Below the pieces are notes generated by a model. The model had not been told where the DNA came from and ran no database searches. It was given only the letters and a program-made list of their open reading frames with translations. A stretch of DNA of 64,000 bases from the NCBI GenBank assembly GCA_025558095.1, contig JAIVFI010000043.1, positions 248,001-312,000 on the forward strand, given 5' to 3'. The translations under genes and the position numbers were made by a program. This stretch comes from Hyaloraphidium curvatum (Eukaryota > Monoblepharomycota > Hyaloraphidiomycetes > Hyaloraphidiales > Hyaloraphidiaceae). Position 1 is the stretch's first letter. Every line of letters starts with the position of its first letter. Below, piece after piece: positions 34,901 through 45,504 of this stretch.

Positions 34901-36295
34901 ATGGCGGACGACAAGTGGCTAGAGGCCGCCATCCCCGCCATCAAATCGTTCTTGCGTGTTCACGTCGAAGCTGAACAGCAGCCCGGAGCGTCCATCGCGG
35001 TTGCGCTGCACGGACGCGTCGTCTTTGCCGAAGCCGTCGGATTCGCGGATCTGTCCTCCGGCGAGCCGCTCACGACGAAGCATGCTTTTCGGGTCGCGTC
35101 TCATTCGAAGAGCTTCGCTTCGGCGGCGATCGCCAAGCTCCGTGACATGAGCAAGCTGAACCTGGACACCCGGGCGGGAGACATTGTCCCCGAGCTGCAC
35201 CCCGACGTGGCCGCCGCGACGATCGAGCAGCTGCTGTCACACACGGCCGGGCTGATCCGCGATGGGCCGGATGCGGGGCAATGGTCCGATCTGCACGGGT
35301 TTCTGACCAAGGCGGAGCTCCTGAAGGACCTCGGCGCCAAGCCCATCATCGATTCGTCGCAGCGATTCAAATACAGCAACCACGGTTTCGGCCTCCTCGG
35401 CCTGATTGTCGAGAGTGTCACTGGCGAGAGCTTTAAGGACTGGACGGCGCGCGAGATCGTCGCCACCTTTGGCCTGAAGGAAACGGCTCCCGACTTCGCA
35501 ATGCTCCCCGCCGGCACCCCGTTCGCGCGGGGCCATACCGGGCGGCAGCTCCTCGGGCGGCGCCTCGTCGTCCCCGCAGACAATTCCGCCAACGCCATGG
35601 CTTCCGCCGGCGGCTTCTGCTCGACGCCGTCGGACCTCGCTAGATTCTTCTCCCAGCTCTCTCCCACGGCCGCTTCCTCGCCCTTTTCCGCCTCGACCCG
35701 ACGCCATCTCACCCGCCGCCTGTGGAAGCTCCCCCTGTCCTCGGGCGACGCCTTCTACGGCCTCGGCCTCTCGCACGGCAGCGCGGCCGGCTGGCAGCAC
35801 TTCGGGCACGGAGGCGCATTCCAAGGCACCCTCTCTCGGACCATGAGTTGCCCCGAGCCTGGAATCACCGTTTCGGCGGCAGTCAACTCGCTCGACGGCA
35901 AGCCGGACGAGCTATGCACGGGGGTGCTGTCGATCCTTGCCAGGTGCCGCAAGGGTGGCAAGGCCCAGTGGGAGGGCGCGGAGGATTGGGCGGGGACCTG
36001 GTGGTCCATCTGGAGAGCGGCGGAGCTGGTGCCGCTGGCAGGCGGGAAGATCGTCGTGGCGTCGCCGGCGGCCGCCGATCCCATGGACGAGGCGACCGAG
36101 ATCGAGGTCGACAACGGGGCGGGCGACGTCGGCAGGATCGTCGAGGCGGGAGGCTACGCGTCGTTCGGGGAGCCGGCCAGGTTGGTGAGGGACCAGGACG
36201 GCAAGGTCGTCGAGATGTGGCTCGGCGGCGGGCGCTACGTGAGGGAAGACAAGATGAAGGCGGAATTATTGGGCAAGTACAAGGCACAGGCATGA
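34901..36295 (+). CDS. Class C beta-lactamase-like serine hydrolase, intronless
   Basis: This 464-aa serine hydrolase of the beta-lactamase/penicillin-binding-protein fold has no intron, unlike nearly all neighbours. Catalytic motifs are complete: SxxK at residues 67-70 (SHSK), YSN at 158-160 and HGG at 304-306 (FGHGG), with LLSHTAGL before them. There is no signal peptide (MADDKWLEAAIPAIKSF), so it is probably cytosolic. Eukaryotic members act as esterases or peptidases (as LACTB does) rather than on antibiotics. The C-terminal 120 residues form an extra domain (EDWAGTWWSIW, VRDQDGKVVEMWLGGGRYV) like the trailing lipocalin-type domain of bacterial homologues. It converges with the SagB-type gene 75 bp away, also intronless. 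Both are candidates for bacterial origin; substrate unknown. Confidence 0.85.
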   Translation: MADDKWLEAAIPAIKSFLRVHVEAEQQPGASIAVALHGRVVFAEAVGFADLSSGEPLTTKHAFRVASHSKSFASAAIAKLRDMSKLNLDTRAGDIVPELHPDVAAATIEQLLSHTAGLIRDGPDAGQWSDLHGFLTKAELLKDLGAKPIIDSSQRFKYSNHGFGLLGLIVESVTGESFKDWTAREIVATFGLKETAPDFAMLPAGTPFARGHTGRQLLGRRLVVPADNSANAMASAGGFCSTPSDLARFFSQLSPTAASSPFSASTRRHLTRRLWKLPLSSGDAFYGLGLSHGSAAGWQHFGHGGAFQGTLSRTMSCPEPGITVSAAVNSLDGKPDELCTGVLSILARCRKGGKAQWEGAEDWAGTWWSIWRAAELVPLAGGKIVVASPAAADPMDEATEIEVDNGAGDVGRIVEAGGYASFGEPARLVRDQDGKVVEMWLGGGRYVREDKMKAELLGKYKAQA

Positions 36296-36369
36296 GCGCA
36301 GCGTGGTGCAGTTCCGGGAGTTGATTCGAGGTGGTCAGAGCGATCGAGAGCAATGCAATAGAACACGTG

Positions 36370-38043
36370 TCACAAGCGCTCCCGATCGCCGTACGCCGGC
36401 AGACTCAGTATCCTCCGGTCATCCACTCCCGTCCCAAGCATGAAAGCATAGACAGTCTGAAACGCCCTCCCGGTAATCCCCACGGCGTCGTGAACGGCAT
36501 CATCGAAGAAGCAGCCAACTCCGGTCCCCCGCAACCCGAGGTTCTCCGCTTCCAGGTAAAGCACGTGTCCGAGCAATCCCGCTTCGATGTGGAGGGCGCG
36601 GTACGCGGAAGGAGATGCGGCGATCGGGCTCTCGAACTCGGCCAGCATCGCCACCGCGACCGCGCAATCCGCAGCGATTTCCTGGTGGCAGAACACCGTG
36701 CGCGCGAGCTGCGCGGTGGATGCCGCCGGGAGCGCGAGGAGGCGGTACAGGGGGATGTGCCGCGGGCACACGGCGACGGGCGACCACTCGAAGCCGGGGT
36801 CGAGCGACATGCGGAGGCGGGGCTCGATGCCTTTGCGGCGGGGGAGGCAGTAGATCCCCGGGGCGAGCCCGGTGACGCGGTGAACGAACAGGAGCAAGTG
36901 ATTCCGGGGCGGGGTTGTGATTATGTCCAAGGGAAAGATGCCAGGTGTGTCTCGGGGCAGCAGCGAGTCAAGAAGCCGGTAGAAAACGTCGGGCAACATC
37001 GAAGCATTCGGATTGAAATCTTGCGCGCTGCGCCTCTGCTTGATGATCTGTGGCATCTTGTGTTCGTTCCCCGCCAGCGGGACAAAGGGTACGCTCGGCG
37101 GCGTCGCAGCTCCGGGCGCCTGTGGAACCCCGGGACCCGGAAACCGCGTGGCGCGGGCAACCTCGTCGATGACTTCCCACTCGTAGAGCGGATTTGGGTC
37201 GAGCAAGGTAGGCTTGCCGAAGAACTGCGCGCCCGCTGTGAATGTGAGCCAATCCCAGTCCAAGGGTCCCTCGTGCGGCGACGAGGGGAAGACAACCTCG
37301 AGTAGCAGCTCCGGTTCTTCCCCTTCGACCCCGCTGTACTCTTCCCGATCGACGCCAAGCAGCTTCGCGAGCTGGACCGAAGGAACTTCGACGATCCGCA
37401 AGCCCCAGCGGAGCACCGCCGCCGCGTACCGGAGCGACCCGACGACATGCCCGAGATCGAGCAGGCAGTACCGAAACGCGCGTTCGCCGTACTTCCAAGC
37501 CTCTCTCCAATGGATCGACGTCAGACCGAGAGCGATGCGGGGCACGGCCGGTCCGCTTCTCGGTTGTTCCTTCCTCGCGCGAAGTTCCAGCGCGTGGTCG
37601 CGCGGCGAGTAGTGGTACAGCGCGTCCCCAAGCCCCGCGACCCCGGAGGCGAGTAGGTACGTCTCGGTCGGGTGCAGGTTGCCCGAAGAGGGCGCGCAGC
37701 GGAGCGACCAGGGCGGAATGTCGCCGTACTGCTTCCACGCGGAGATGCCGCACGCGAGCTCGAGCAGCGCGGCGACCGACGCGACGTCCGGCGCTGCGGG
37801 AACTCCGGAGCCCGCAGCCGGCAGCTTCGAGGACGCATCGTCGTCCAGCAGCGGCAGCAGCGCCCGTTCTCCGCCGAACGTCCGGAACGGGCTGGGCGCC
37901 GTGTTCCAGTCGACGGACTCGGGGCTTGCCGCGTACCCCTCCAGGCGGTGCTTCGTCCGCTCGTGGTAGCCTGCGACCACGCGCTGCGCCGTGGACGCGT
38001 CCATCGGAGTCGGATTCGCGCGAAGAGGGATGTCAACGGTCAA
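36370..38043 (-). CDS. SagB-type tandem nitroreductase-fold FMN enzyme, intronless
   Basis: This 557-aa protein has two nitroreductase-like halves. The N-terminal half includes YHERTKHRLEGYA, ISAWKQYG and RCAPSSGNLHPTETYLLA. The Arg-x5-GNLHPTE block is the FMN-binding signature of SagB-type dehydrogenases. WKYGERAFRYCLLDLGHV follows. The C-terminal half repeats the fold with QRRSAQDFNP, FVHRVTGLAPGIYCLPR, ALHIEAGLLGHVLYLEAENL and GTGVGCFFDD. SagB enzymes oxidise azolines in ribosomal peptide natural products in bacteria, but free-standing tandem versions of unknown substrate also exist. No cyclodehydratase (YcaO) or precursor peptide gene is visible nearby. The start at 38043 (MTVDIPLRANPTPMDAST) is the longest; Met at 38004 is possible. 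No introns. Bacterial origin is likely but not proven here. Confidence 0.82.
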   Translation of the reverse strand: MTVDIPLRANPTPMDASTAQRVVAGYHERTKHRLEGYAASPESVDWNTAPSPFRTFGGERALLPLLDDDASSKLPAAGSGVPAAPDVASVAALLELACGISAWKQYGDIPPWSLRCAPSSGNLHPTETYLLASGVAGLGDALYHYSPRDHALELRARKEQPRSGPAVPRIALGLTSIHWREAWKYGERAFRYCLLDLGHVVGSLRYAAAVLRWGLRIVEVPSVQLAKLLGVDREEYSGVEGEEPELLLEVVFPSSPHEGPLDWDWLTFTAGAQFFGKPTLLDPNPLYEWEVIDEVARATRFPGPGVPQAPGAATPPSVPFVPLAGNEHKMPQIIKQRRSAQDFNPNASMLPDVFYRLLDSLLPRDTPGIFPLDIITTPPRNHLLLFVHRVTGLAPGIYCLPRRKGIEPRLRMSLDPGFEWSPVAVCPRHIPLYRLLALPAASTAQLARTVFCHQEIAADCAVAVAMLAEFESPIAASPSAYRALHIEAGLLGHVLYLEAENLGLRGTGVGCFFDDAVHDAVGITGRAFQTVYAFMLGTGVDDRRILSLPAYGDRERL

Positions 38044-38257
38044 CGCGTCAATTGCGGTGCGTCAAGGTGTCTCCCGCGCTCCGACCTAAAGCATGAAGCC
38101 CGCAAGAACGCCCTCATATTGGCTTTTCGAACCTGTACTCTTTTCCCGATTACATCAGCTACCGTTTCGTTCCTCTTTTGCGGTCCGTCCGATCGCGCCG
38201 GCTTGCTGGAGCCGCCTGCTGCCGTCGATCGCACCGCAGACCACGGAATGCGCGGTC

Positions 38258-38311
38258 CGTCCGGACGCACGGCAGGCGGTCCGTCCGGACGCACGGCAGG
38301 CGGCCCGTCCT
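38258..38311 (+). repeat. 24-nt tandem repeat, about 2.2 copies
   Basis: A unit beginning GGTCCGTCCGGACGCACGGC is repeated directly at 24-nt spacing, with a partial third copy (GGCCCGTCC). Each unit contains the palindrome GTCCGGAC. It is not part of a recognisable gene. Confidence 0.7.
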
Positions 38312-38756
38312 GTGAGCTTGCTCCAGAAGAGACTGTGGCGTCGTTCCGATCGGGAGCGCAGAGCCTTGCCAGGGTCGGGTGGCGGCACGCGATCGCGCCG
38401 CCGGCCCGCACGTCCGCGCTCCCTCCCGTCCCGTCCGTGCGCCCGAAATCGCCAGAGCAGAGTGCGATCCGCTCACGGGTCTCAACGGGACGCGCTGCGC
38501 TGGGCTACAAAGGGCCCAGAGCACCGACCAGCAGCGAGGCCCGTGCGCGTCCGTGCGTCCGCTGAGGTGGATGATGCTCGCATCCGGCGCGAGCATGCAG
38601 CAAATCACGACCATCCGACAAGAGTCGCCGGTCGGGAGGCCGATCGGTCGCGCCGGCGCGGAGCCCAGGCTTGCCGATCTCCGGATGATCGCAGGCGTGG
38701 GTGGCGCGCTCGGAGGCGCGAAAGTCCGTCCGCGGGCGGTACCCGCAAGCTTCCCA

Positions 38757-38780
38757 CGCATGATGTCCCGGATCATGCGC
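38757..38780 (+). repeat. Perfect inverted repeat (8-nt arms, 7-nt loop)
   Basis: CGCATGAT, then GTCCCGG, then ATCATGCG form a perfect stem-loop inside the intergenic region. It could be a protein-binding palindrome or chance; nothing around it suggests a terminator. Confidence 0.5.
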
Positions 38781-39597
38781 GGCCGGTCCAATCGCCCGCG
38801 TGCGGAGCTCGCTGCCCGAAGTGGGGCATCCGTCTGGGGCGACTTGTGGCAAGATCTTCTACGCCGACCGCATTAGAGCACGCCGTGCTCCGATACGATC
38901 GGCGATATTCGCGGGAGCCGCGCCGGATTGGCCCGTGCATGGCGTCGTCCGTCCGCGGCGCGGGTTCATCGTGGAAATCAGGGAAGCCACATCCGTCAGG
39001 GGTGCGGCATCGCGTCCCTGCAGCATCCGCGCCGGCGGTCCGCGTACATGAGATTGGAGTCGCGAGGAAGATGGCGAGGGAGCGCAGGTAGAGCGGGGCG
39101 ACGGCATGGACTGCTCGGAGTGCAGCACCTGCAAGGGCGCTACCCCGTCCGGCTGTTCGGGCCGTCGCCCGGCCAACCGTGCCCCGTCCGATGTCCCATC
39201 CTCGAAAGATTGCAGATGAAGTCCGTCCGTGCTGGCCGACGGTCCCATAGGCAGACTTGAGGAGGTGACCTGGCGGTGAGCGGGGCGTCCGGCCGCGGCT
39301 GGGGCGACGAATGAGCCGGAGCCGGTCCTCGATGCCACCGCCAGCGGCATCGGGGTCGCCGCTCCAGCTTCATTCGAGGTTCTGCAGGCCGGGGCGTGTC
39401 GTGACCGTGTGATGGGAGGGATGTGTGAGTCAGGTGCTCGGGAGGGGTCCGCCGCCAGAGAGCGCACCATCCTGCGGCCCACGGCATTGCGACCAGCGGC
39501 GCCCGGCATGGCGTGCGGACGCTAGAACGGGCTTCATAGACTTCTAGCAGCCCTTTAGGAGGGGACCGGCGCGGGGCAGCGCAGCCCATTGCCCGCC

Positions 39598-42500
39598 ATG
39601 CTCATCCGGCCGCTGCCGCTCGCGCTGCTGCCGCCTTTGCCGGTGTTCGCGCGGGGGCCGCCTCCGCCCGCGGGCGCGCTGCAGCGGCACCTCGTCGTGG
39701 TGCGCCGCCCGCCGCGGTCGCTGTGGGAGCGCATCGGCGACGCGGTCGGCGGGCTGTACGAGCCGGCCGCGCGGCTGCCGACCGAGTTCGACTGGCGCGT
39801 GGTGCTCGCGCAGAGGCCCGAGTGGGTGGCCGGCGCGCCGCCCGGCGCCCCGCCGCTGGAGGGCTGGGTGCTCGCGCTGGCGGACTCGGAGGCCGAGGCC
39901 GCCAGGGACTGGGACGCGCTGGCGGGCATGCTGGGCGGCGGCCCCGGCGGCTACGCGGACGCGCTGGAGCGGCTCGAGGGCGCAATGCGGCCGGCAAGCG
40001 AGCCGAGCAGTCCGGGCGGGCCGGGCAGGGGGTTGTCTGCCGCCGCGGGATCGGGCGGCGACCCCGTGGGCGACCGCGCGCCGCTGCTGCGGGGCGAGGC
40101 CGTGCTGCTCAGTGGGTGTCGACGGCTCTGCCCTTCCTGACCCCTTGTGAGGCTAACGCGCTCCTCCGTTCTCCCTTTCCGTTCGTGTTAGACCAACCGG
40201 CGACCCTCCACGCGACGGGCAACGCCCCCGCACCCGGCCACCTCGTCCTCACCCCCCGCCACGTCGCCTTCCTCCCCTCGGCGCCCGCCCAGCCGCCCAT
40301 CACCGCGACCTACAACCGCGTTACCGAGGTCCGCGAGTCGCAGACCGCCGAGCTCGGCATGACCCTGCCCTCGCTGACCGTGCAGTTTGACGGCGGCGAC
40401 ATGGTCCTCACCCTCGCCAACCGCAAGCGCATCGGCGCGCTGCTCGCGGAGCTCGTCGCGCGGCCGCCCGAGCCGGCACCCCCCGCGGCACGCGCAGCCC
40501 TGCGCGCCCTGGTAAAGGCGGGCTCGGCCGACTCGGTGTGGTCGGCCGCCGAGGGCTCGCCGGCGACGCCGCTCACCCCCACGGGCCCCGCGGGCCCTCT
40601 CGGGGGCGATTCGGTGCTGCTCCTCTCCCCGACTTTGCCGACGACGGCCCTTCCGAACCTCGAGCACGCTTTGCTCGCGCGCCGCTTTCGGCACCTCTTC
40701 CGCCTCCCTCCCCCCGAGGCCCCCGCGGCCCACGTGCCCGCCACCTTCTGGCACCTCTCCAAACCCCACCCGGGGCGCCTCTTTGCCTCGCAGAACCACG
40801 CGTGCTTCGCCTCCCCCGACCCCTTCTCCCCCGCCCTGCCCGACCCCGAGGTGCAGTTCGCCGTGCCGCTCCACCTGCTCACCCAGATCTCCCTCCCCGC
40901 CGCCTCCCGCCCCCCGGGGGCACCCATCACCTCGGCCATCACCTCCTCCTTCATGTGCCTCCACGCGCGCGGGCACCGCCGCCTCTGGCTCGAGTTCACC
41001 TCGTCCGATTCGCGCGGCGAGATGGAGCGCGCCCTGCGCACCGCCATGCGCGCCTCCGACCCCCGCGCCGAGCGCCGCACCGTCGCCGCCTCCGGAGGCG
41101 GCGACCCCCGCGCGCTCGCGCGGCTGGAGGAAGCCGGCGACGCCGAGTCCGCGGGCTCGCACGCGGACGACTCCCGCTCCGACGCCGACTCGGCCTCGGC
41201 GCTGTCGGACCTCTCCCGCATGGGGGACCAGGACGCGCGCAGGAGGGTGATGCGCGAGGTGCTGGACGTCGACCCCATGCGGCCCGAACCGCGCCGGCCC
41301 TCCGAGACCGTCCCCGTCGGCCTGCGGTACCTGTTCCCCCCCTCCCCGTCGCCGCACCCCGTTCCGGGGGAGGGGGAACCGCTGCAGGCCCACGCGGAGC
41401 AGAAGCGCGAGGTGGACCGGCAGCGCGCGTGGCTCGCGCACCTGGAGAAGCACGGCCGCGACGCCGCGGCCGTGCTGGACCTCCCCGCGCTGCGGAGGCT
41501 GCTCCTGGACACGGGGGGAATACCCGCCGCGTACAGGCCGGGCATGTGGATGCTCCTCGCGGGCGGGTTCCACGCGCCGCCTCCCAAGGGGGAGTACGCG
41601 GCCTTGGTGGCGGCGCTGGAGGGGTGGTCGGACCCCGCCCTGGGGGAGATCGAGAAGGACGTGAGGCGGAGCCATCCGGACCACCCCGGGTTCCGGTCGC
41701 GCGCGGGGGTGGATGCGCTCAGGAGGGTGCTGGGCGCGTACGCGGCGAGGAACCCGGGGGTGGGGTACGCGCAGGCGATGAATTTGGTGGCGGGGGGCGT
41801 GCTGAGCGAGTGCGCCGAGGAGGACGGGTGGTGGTTGCTCTGTGGGTGTCTCGCGCGCCGCCGTCCGCTGATCCATGCAGCTGACCGAGTTTGGCCTTGG
41901 TACCCACAGGCCTGCTGGTGGAGCGCCTGATGCCCGAGCACTACACCCCCACCATGCACGGCCCGCAGATCGACGCCCTCCTCTTCCCCTCGTTGGTCGC
42001 GCAGCACCTCCCCCCCCTCGCCGCGCACTTTTCCCGCATCGGGTTCGACCCCTCGCTCCTCGCGACCCCGTGGTTCCTCTCGCTGTTCCTGTCGGCGGTG
42101 CCGCTGGACGCGGGGATCAGGGTGCTCGACGCCTTCTTCCTCGACGGGCCCGCGGCGCTGTACTGGCTCGGGCTGGCGGTGATGCGCGAGATGGAGGGGG
42201 AGCTGCTCGCCGAGGGGGACTGGGGGAGGTCGGTGGAGAGGGTGAGGGCGTACCTGGCCGGGGTCGGGGAGCCCGAACCGGAACGGGCGGGGCCGGACGG
42301 GGTGCCGGCCCCCGCCGCGCCCGCCGGGCCGCCAAAGACGCGGCTGGACGCGCTGCTCCGCACCGCGTACTCGTTCGCGCCGCAGCTCCCCAGTTCGGCG
42401 CTCGACGCCCAGCGGCTGCGGCACCGCCTGGCCGTGCTGCACCGCTCGCGCGAGCAGGCGCGGCGCACGCTGGTGCGGGACCTCGCGGACGCGTCGCAGC

Positions 42501-43399
42501 TCTCGCAGGCCGAGATCGCGCTCGTCTTGGACGCGCTCGGGTCGCCCGGGGACGCCGGGTACGCGCCCGAGAGGGGGCGGAGGGTGCCCGAGGCGCTGGT
42601 CGCGGGCGGGCTGTGGGGCACCGCGCGGCTCTCTGCGCTCGACCGCGCGGGGAGGGGCGGGGTGCCGCTGGACGGGTTCAGGGCGGTCGCGAGGCGCGGG
42701 GTGCCGTGGTGCGCGGGCAAGGCCAAGAAGGGGGAGCTCCCGCTCGAGGACCGCATGTGGTACTTTGCCATCTTTGGCGGGCCGGGGGAGGCGGCGCAGG
42801 GGGACCGGGTGACGCCGGCGGCGGTGGTGGGGATGCTGGACATCGTTCTGCGCGGGGCGGCAAAGGAACGGCTGAGGCTGCTGTTCGACCTGCACGACCT
42901 CGACGGGGACGGGTACCTGGACCGGCGCGACCTCAGGGATCTGATGGAGGCGCTGCTGGCCGTCGCGGCGCGGTCGGGGGACGACGGGGACGGGGATGCG
43001 GAGGACGGGTACATGCGCGCGACGTCGGGGTTCCTGCATGCGGCGATCCGCGCGGGGATGCGCGGCGGTGGGGGAGGGAGCGATTCGACCGTCGTGCAGG
43101 GCGACCCGTCGGAGCCGCCGGCCGAGGACGGGGCGACGGAGGACGGGGCGGACGGGGAGGGCAGCGCGCGGTCGCCGAGCCCGACGCCGTCGGCGTCGGT
43201 GTCGGTGGCCAACCCCGGGCGGGGCGGCGAGTTCGACCAGGGGTTCCAGCTGGGCTTCAGCGAGTTCGTGCTGGCGGTCATGGCGCAGCCGGCGTTTGCC
43301 GACTTTTTCGCGCGGGGGTGGGGTTTGGTGGCGGGGAAGGACGGGGGACTGCTGCTGCAGGAGCGGGCGCAGGGTGGGGCGCGGACGACGGTGATGTGA
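39598..43399 (+). CDS. GRAM-TBC-EF-hand Rab GTPase-activating protein (TBC1D8/9-like)
   Basis: This is a Rab GAP of about 1,230 aa. Start is Met at 39598 (MLIRPLPLALLPPLP). Two introns with GTGGGT donors (about 40117-40190 and 41842-41909) are removed. A GRAM domain follows the first intron (HLVLTPRHVAFLPSAP, ITATYNRVTEVRES), and a second GRAM-like part lies at about 40750-41080. The TBC domain begins IPAAYRPGMWMLLAGG (41520) and has both catalytic fingers: IEKDVRRSHP (41649, arginine finger) and YAQAMN (41767, glutamine finger). After the intron comes LLVERLMPEHYTPTMHG. A single good EF-hand loop (DLDGDGYLDRRDL, about 42898) lies in the C-terminal part, as in TBC1D8/9. The gene is extremely GC-rich, giving a 1,047-codon antisense shadow. 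Membrane trafficking role by family. Confidence 0.88.
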
Positions 43400-43565
43400 T
43401 GGGGTTTGGGCGGCGGCGGGGCGTTGCGGCTGTGGACATGATGTTCTCAGCACGTGAACTCAGTTGGTCTGCGAAGCCGGAGCCCGTCCATGCCACGGGA
43501 CCGATGAGTTGGCGGCGTTCGATCGCGATCGAGTGCGTCAGTTCGAAGTCGGGGCGCGACCGGCC

Positions 43566-45092
43566 ATGAGCCGCCGCGGGCCCGTGCGGCTCGTGTGGGC
43601 GTCTGCGGCGGCGCTCCTTGCGCTCCTCTTCCTGTGGCCGCGGACGGAGCGGCTGGCGGGGCGTGTGCCGGTCGGGGACGGGGGGAGCCGAAGGGCGGCG
43701 GGCGACCGGACACTGCCGCCGCCGGCCCCGCCGCCACCGGCTGCAGCGGGCCAATCTCGCGCCGACGCGTCTCAGCGGACAGCGGGCGAGGTGCCGGCGG
43801 GGAGTGCAGGAGGCGGGGGCGCGGCGGGCGACGGCGGCGCCCTCTCTGCCGACGTCACCGACCGGCTGCCGCGGATGCCGCTGCGTTCCATGCGGCTGCT
43901 GCGGTTCCGCCGCGCGTGCTTCGCCGTGCCCGACGAGTTCCACGCCGCGCCAAAGGGCGGCGCGTTCCTCGCCGACGCGGACGCGCCCGGCGCAAAGGCC
44001 GCCGCGGACAGGCTGGCGGCCGCGCTCATGGTCAGGCCGGCGCCGCCCGCCGTGGTCGCCGCCGTCGCGAACCGCTCGTGGCACCGCGGCACCACGCTGC
44101 TGCCGCACTGCCTCTTCCCGGACTCGCCAAACCTGTCGCACCTCATGTTTGCCGGCGCCGCCGCGGTCGCCCTCGGCCAGCGCCCGCCCGACCCGCCGCT
44201 GAAGCCGTTCGACCGCCTGGCCTTCAGCTGGTGCCCGGCTTACCACCGCTGGCCCGATTGGCTGCTCGGCAGGCGGCTGACGGAGATCGCGTTCCGGGAC
44301 TGGGAGGCCAAGGGCCTGCTGAGCGTGCCCCTCGCCGACGCGATCCAGGTCCCGCGCGGCATCTCGTGCTTCGACGAGCTCTACGTCCTCACGGGCCTCT
44401 GGGGCGCCATGCTGGATCCGCGCGACGACGCGTGGTTCCGCGAAGCCCTGGCGCGGACCGAGCCCGAGCTCGAGGGCACCCTCCTCCCCGACCAAAAGGC
44501 CCCCGCCCGCGCGCTCGCCGAACGATGCCGCTCGCGCTCCCTCCGCATCGCGTTCTGGCGGCGCACCGCGGGCTGGAACCCGCGCGCCATCTCCAACATG
44601 CCCGCGCTTCTGGCCGCCGTCGCCGAACGCACCTCGCACCCGGTGTTCGACGTGACCGCCAACGTCTCCCTCCCGGTCGCCGACCACATCCGCGTGTTTG
44701 CCTCGTTCGACGTGCTGGTGGCACCCACCGGCAGCCACCTCACCGGCTTCGTCCTGGCACCCTCCAAGCCTCTGACGGGGATCGTCGAGGTCGGCATCGC
44801 CGTGCGCGAGGTGTTCTGGAAGGAAGGCGCCGAGCGCCTCGGCGCCGCCTACGCCGTCTCCACCGGCCACGCACCCACCGACCCCGCCGTCGCCGACAAG
44901 GTCGCCAAAAGGTGCAGGTGGGCGGCGTTCGCGCCCAACCCCGGCCCGGCGCTCTTCTGCCCCGAGGGGGACGACGCGCTCCGCCTGACCGAGGGGGACT
45001 TTGTCGCCAACGCGACGGCGTTCGGGGAGCATCTGGATTGGACGGTGGGGAGGGTGTGCAGGAGGGCGGAGCACTTTGCGGGGCGGGGGTAG
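43566..45092 (+). CDS. GT61-like (DUF563) glycosyltransferase, type II membrane protein
   Basis: A single exon encodes 508 aa. Met at 43566 is followed by Arg residues and one hydrophobic helix (LVWASAAALLALLFLW), a type II Golgi signal anchor. A Pro/Ala/Gly-rich stem follows, then a lumenal domain from about residue 120. The C-terminal part reads FASFDVLVAPTGSHLTGFVLAP and then IVEVG, resembling the GT61 motif in which an ADVL-x-G-P-H-G-AGLTN stretch precedes an acidic strand. LRIAFWRRTAGWNP and ISCFDELYVLTGLWGAM also fit the family order. GT61 contains xylosyl-, arabinosyl- and GlcNAc-transferases, so donor and acceptor are not assignable. The His of the usual G-x-H-G-AG motif is replaced (TGSHL). 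Confidence in the fold is moderate. Confidence 0.6.
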   Translation: MSRRGPVRLVWASAAALLALLFLWPRTERLAGRVPVGDGGSRRAAGDRTLPPPAPPPPAAAGQSRADASQRTAGEVPAGSAGGGGAAGDGGALSADVTDRLPRMPLRSMRLLRFRRACFAVPDEFHAAPKGGAFLADADAPGAKAAADRLAAALMVRPAPPAVVAAVANRSWHRGTTLLPHCLFPDSPNLSHLMFAGAAAVALGQRPPDPPLKPFDRLAFSWCPAYHRWPDWLLGRRLTEIAFRDWEAKGLLSVPLADAIQVPRGISCFDELYVLTGLWGAMLDPRDDAWFREALARTEPELEGTLLPDQKAPARALAERCRSRSLRIAFWRRTAGWNPRAISNMPALLAAVAERTSHPVFDVTANVSLPVADHIRVFASFDVLVAPTGSHLTGFVLAPSKPLTGIVEVGIAVREVFWKEGAERLGAAYAVSTGHAPTDPAVADKVAKRCRWAAFAPNPGPALFCPEGDDALRLTEGDFVANATAFGEHLDWTVGRVCRRAEHFAGRG

Positions 45093-45504
45093 GGGGGTGG
45101 TGGGCTGCGGGCATGGTGGGGTGGATGCGCGGGCGGGGCGGGTAGCCGGGCACGGGGAAGCGGCTGGAAGTGGTCTGTGGACATGGTGGCATGGAGTTTG
45201 CGTTGAACATGATGCTTTCCCGCTTGCGATCCGTGGCCGACGATCGTTCGGAGTTTTGATCCTGGCGCAGGACCCTGGTGGACCCCGCGCAACGCCGTCG
45301 TCGGACCCCATCGCACGCACCTGTCGGCACTGACATCTTTTCCGGCCAACGAAGGGCGACAACCGCCACCACATCGCCGTTCCCTGCCTCCCGGACTCTC
45401 CGCCGCCGCGCTCCCGAGCCCGCCCTCCCGCGCCCGCACCCCCGCGAAGCCGCCGCCGCCGCGCTCCACTCAGCACCCCGGCAGCGAATTAATTGCCCGC
45501 GGCC

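Larger units (their letters stand above)
38044..39597. other. 1.5 kb intergenic region with short repeats, no gene supported
   Basis: No frame on either strand shows conserved motifs or a coherent exon series. The region holds a 24-nt tandem repeat (38258-38311) and an inverted repeat (38757-38780), given separately. It separates the intronless pair from the TBC gene and contains the promoters of the SagB-type gene (left) and the TBC gene (right). Confidence 0.4.

Noticed and set aside
38093-39509. Several long open frames in the 38-39.6 kb gap
   Set aside because: Composition-driven, mutually contradictory on the two strands, with no splice logic or motif.
40310-43453. Antisense ORF of 1,047 codons opposite the TBC gene
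   Set aside because: Pro/Arg/Ser-rich with no motif; it is the expected shadow of a very GC-rich coding strand, while the sense strand has clear GRAM, TBC and EF-hand motifs.
43278-45476. Antisense ORF of 732 codons across the GT61-like gene
   Set aside because: No conserved motif; the sense frame has a signal anchor and family blocks.
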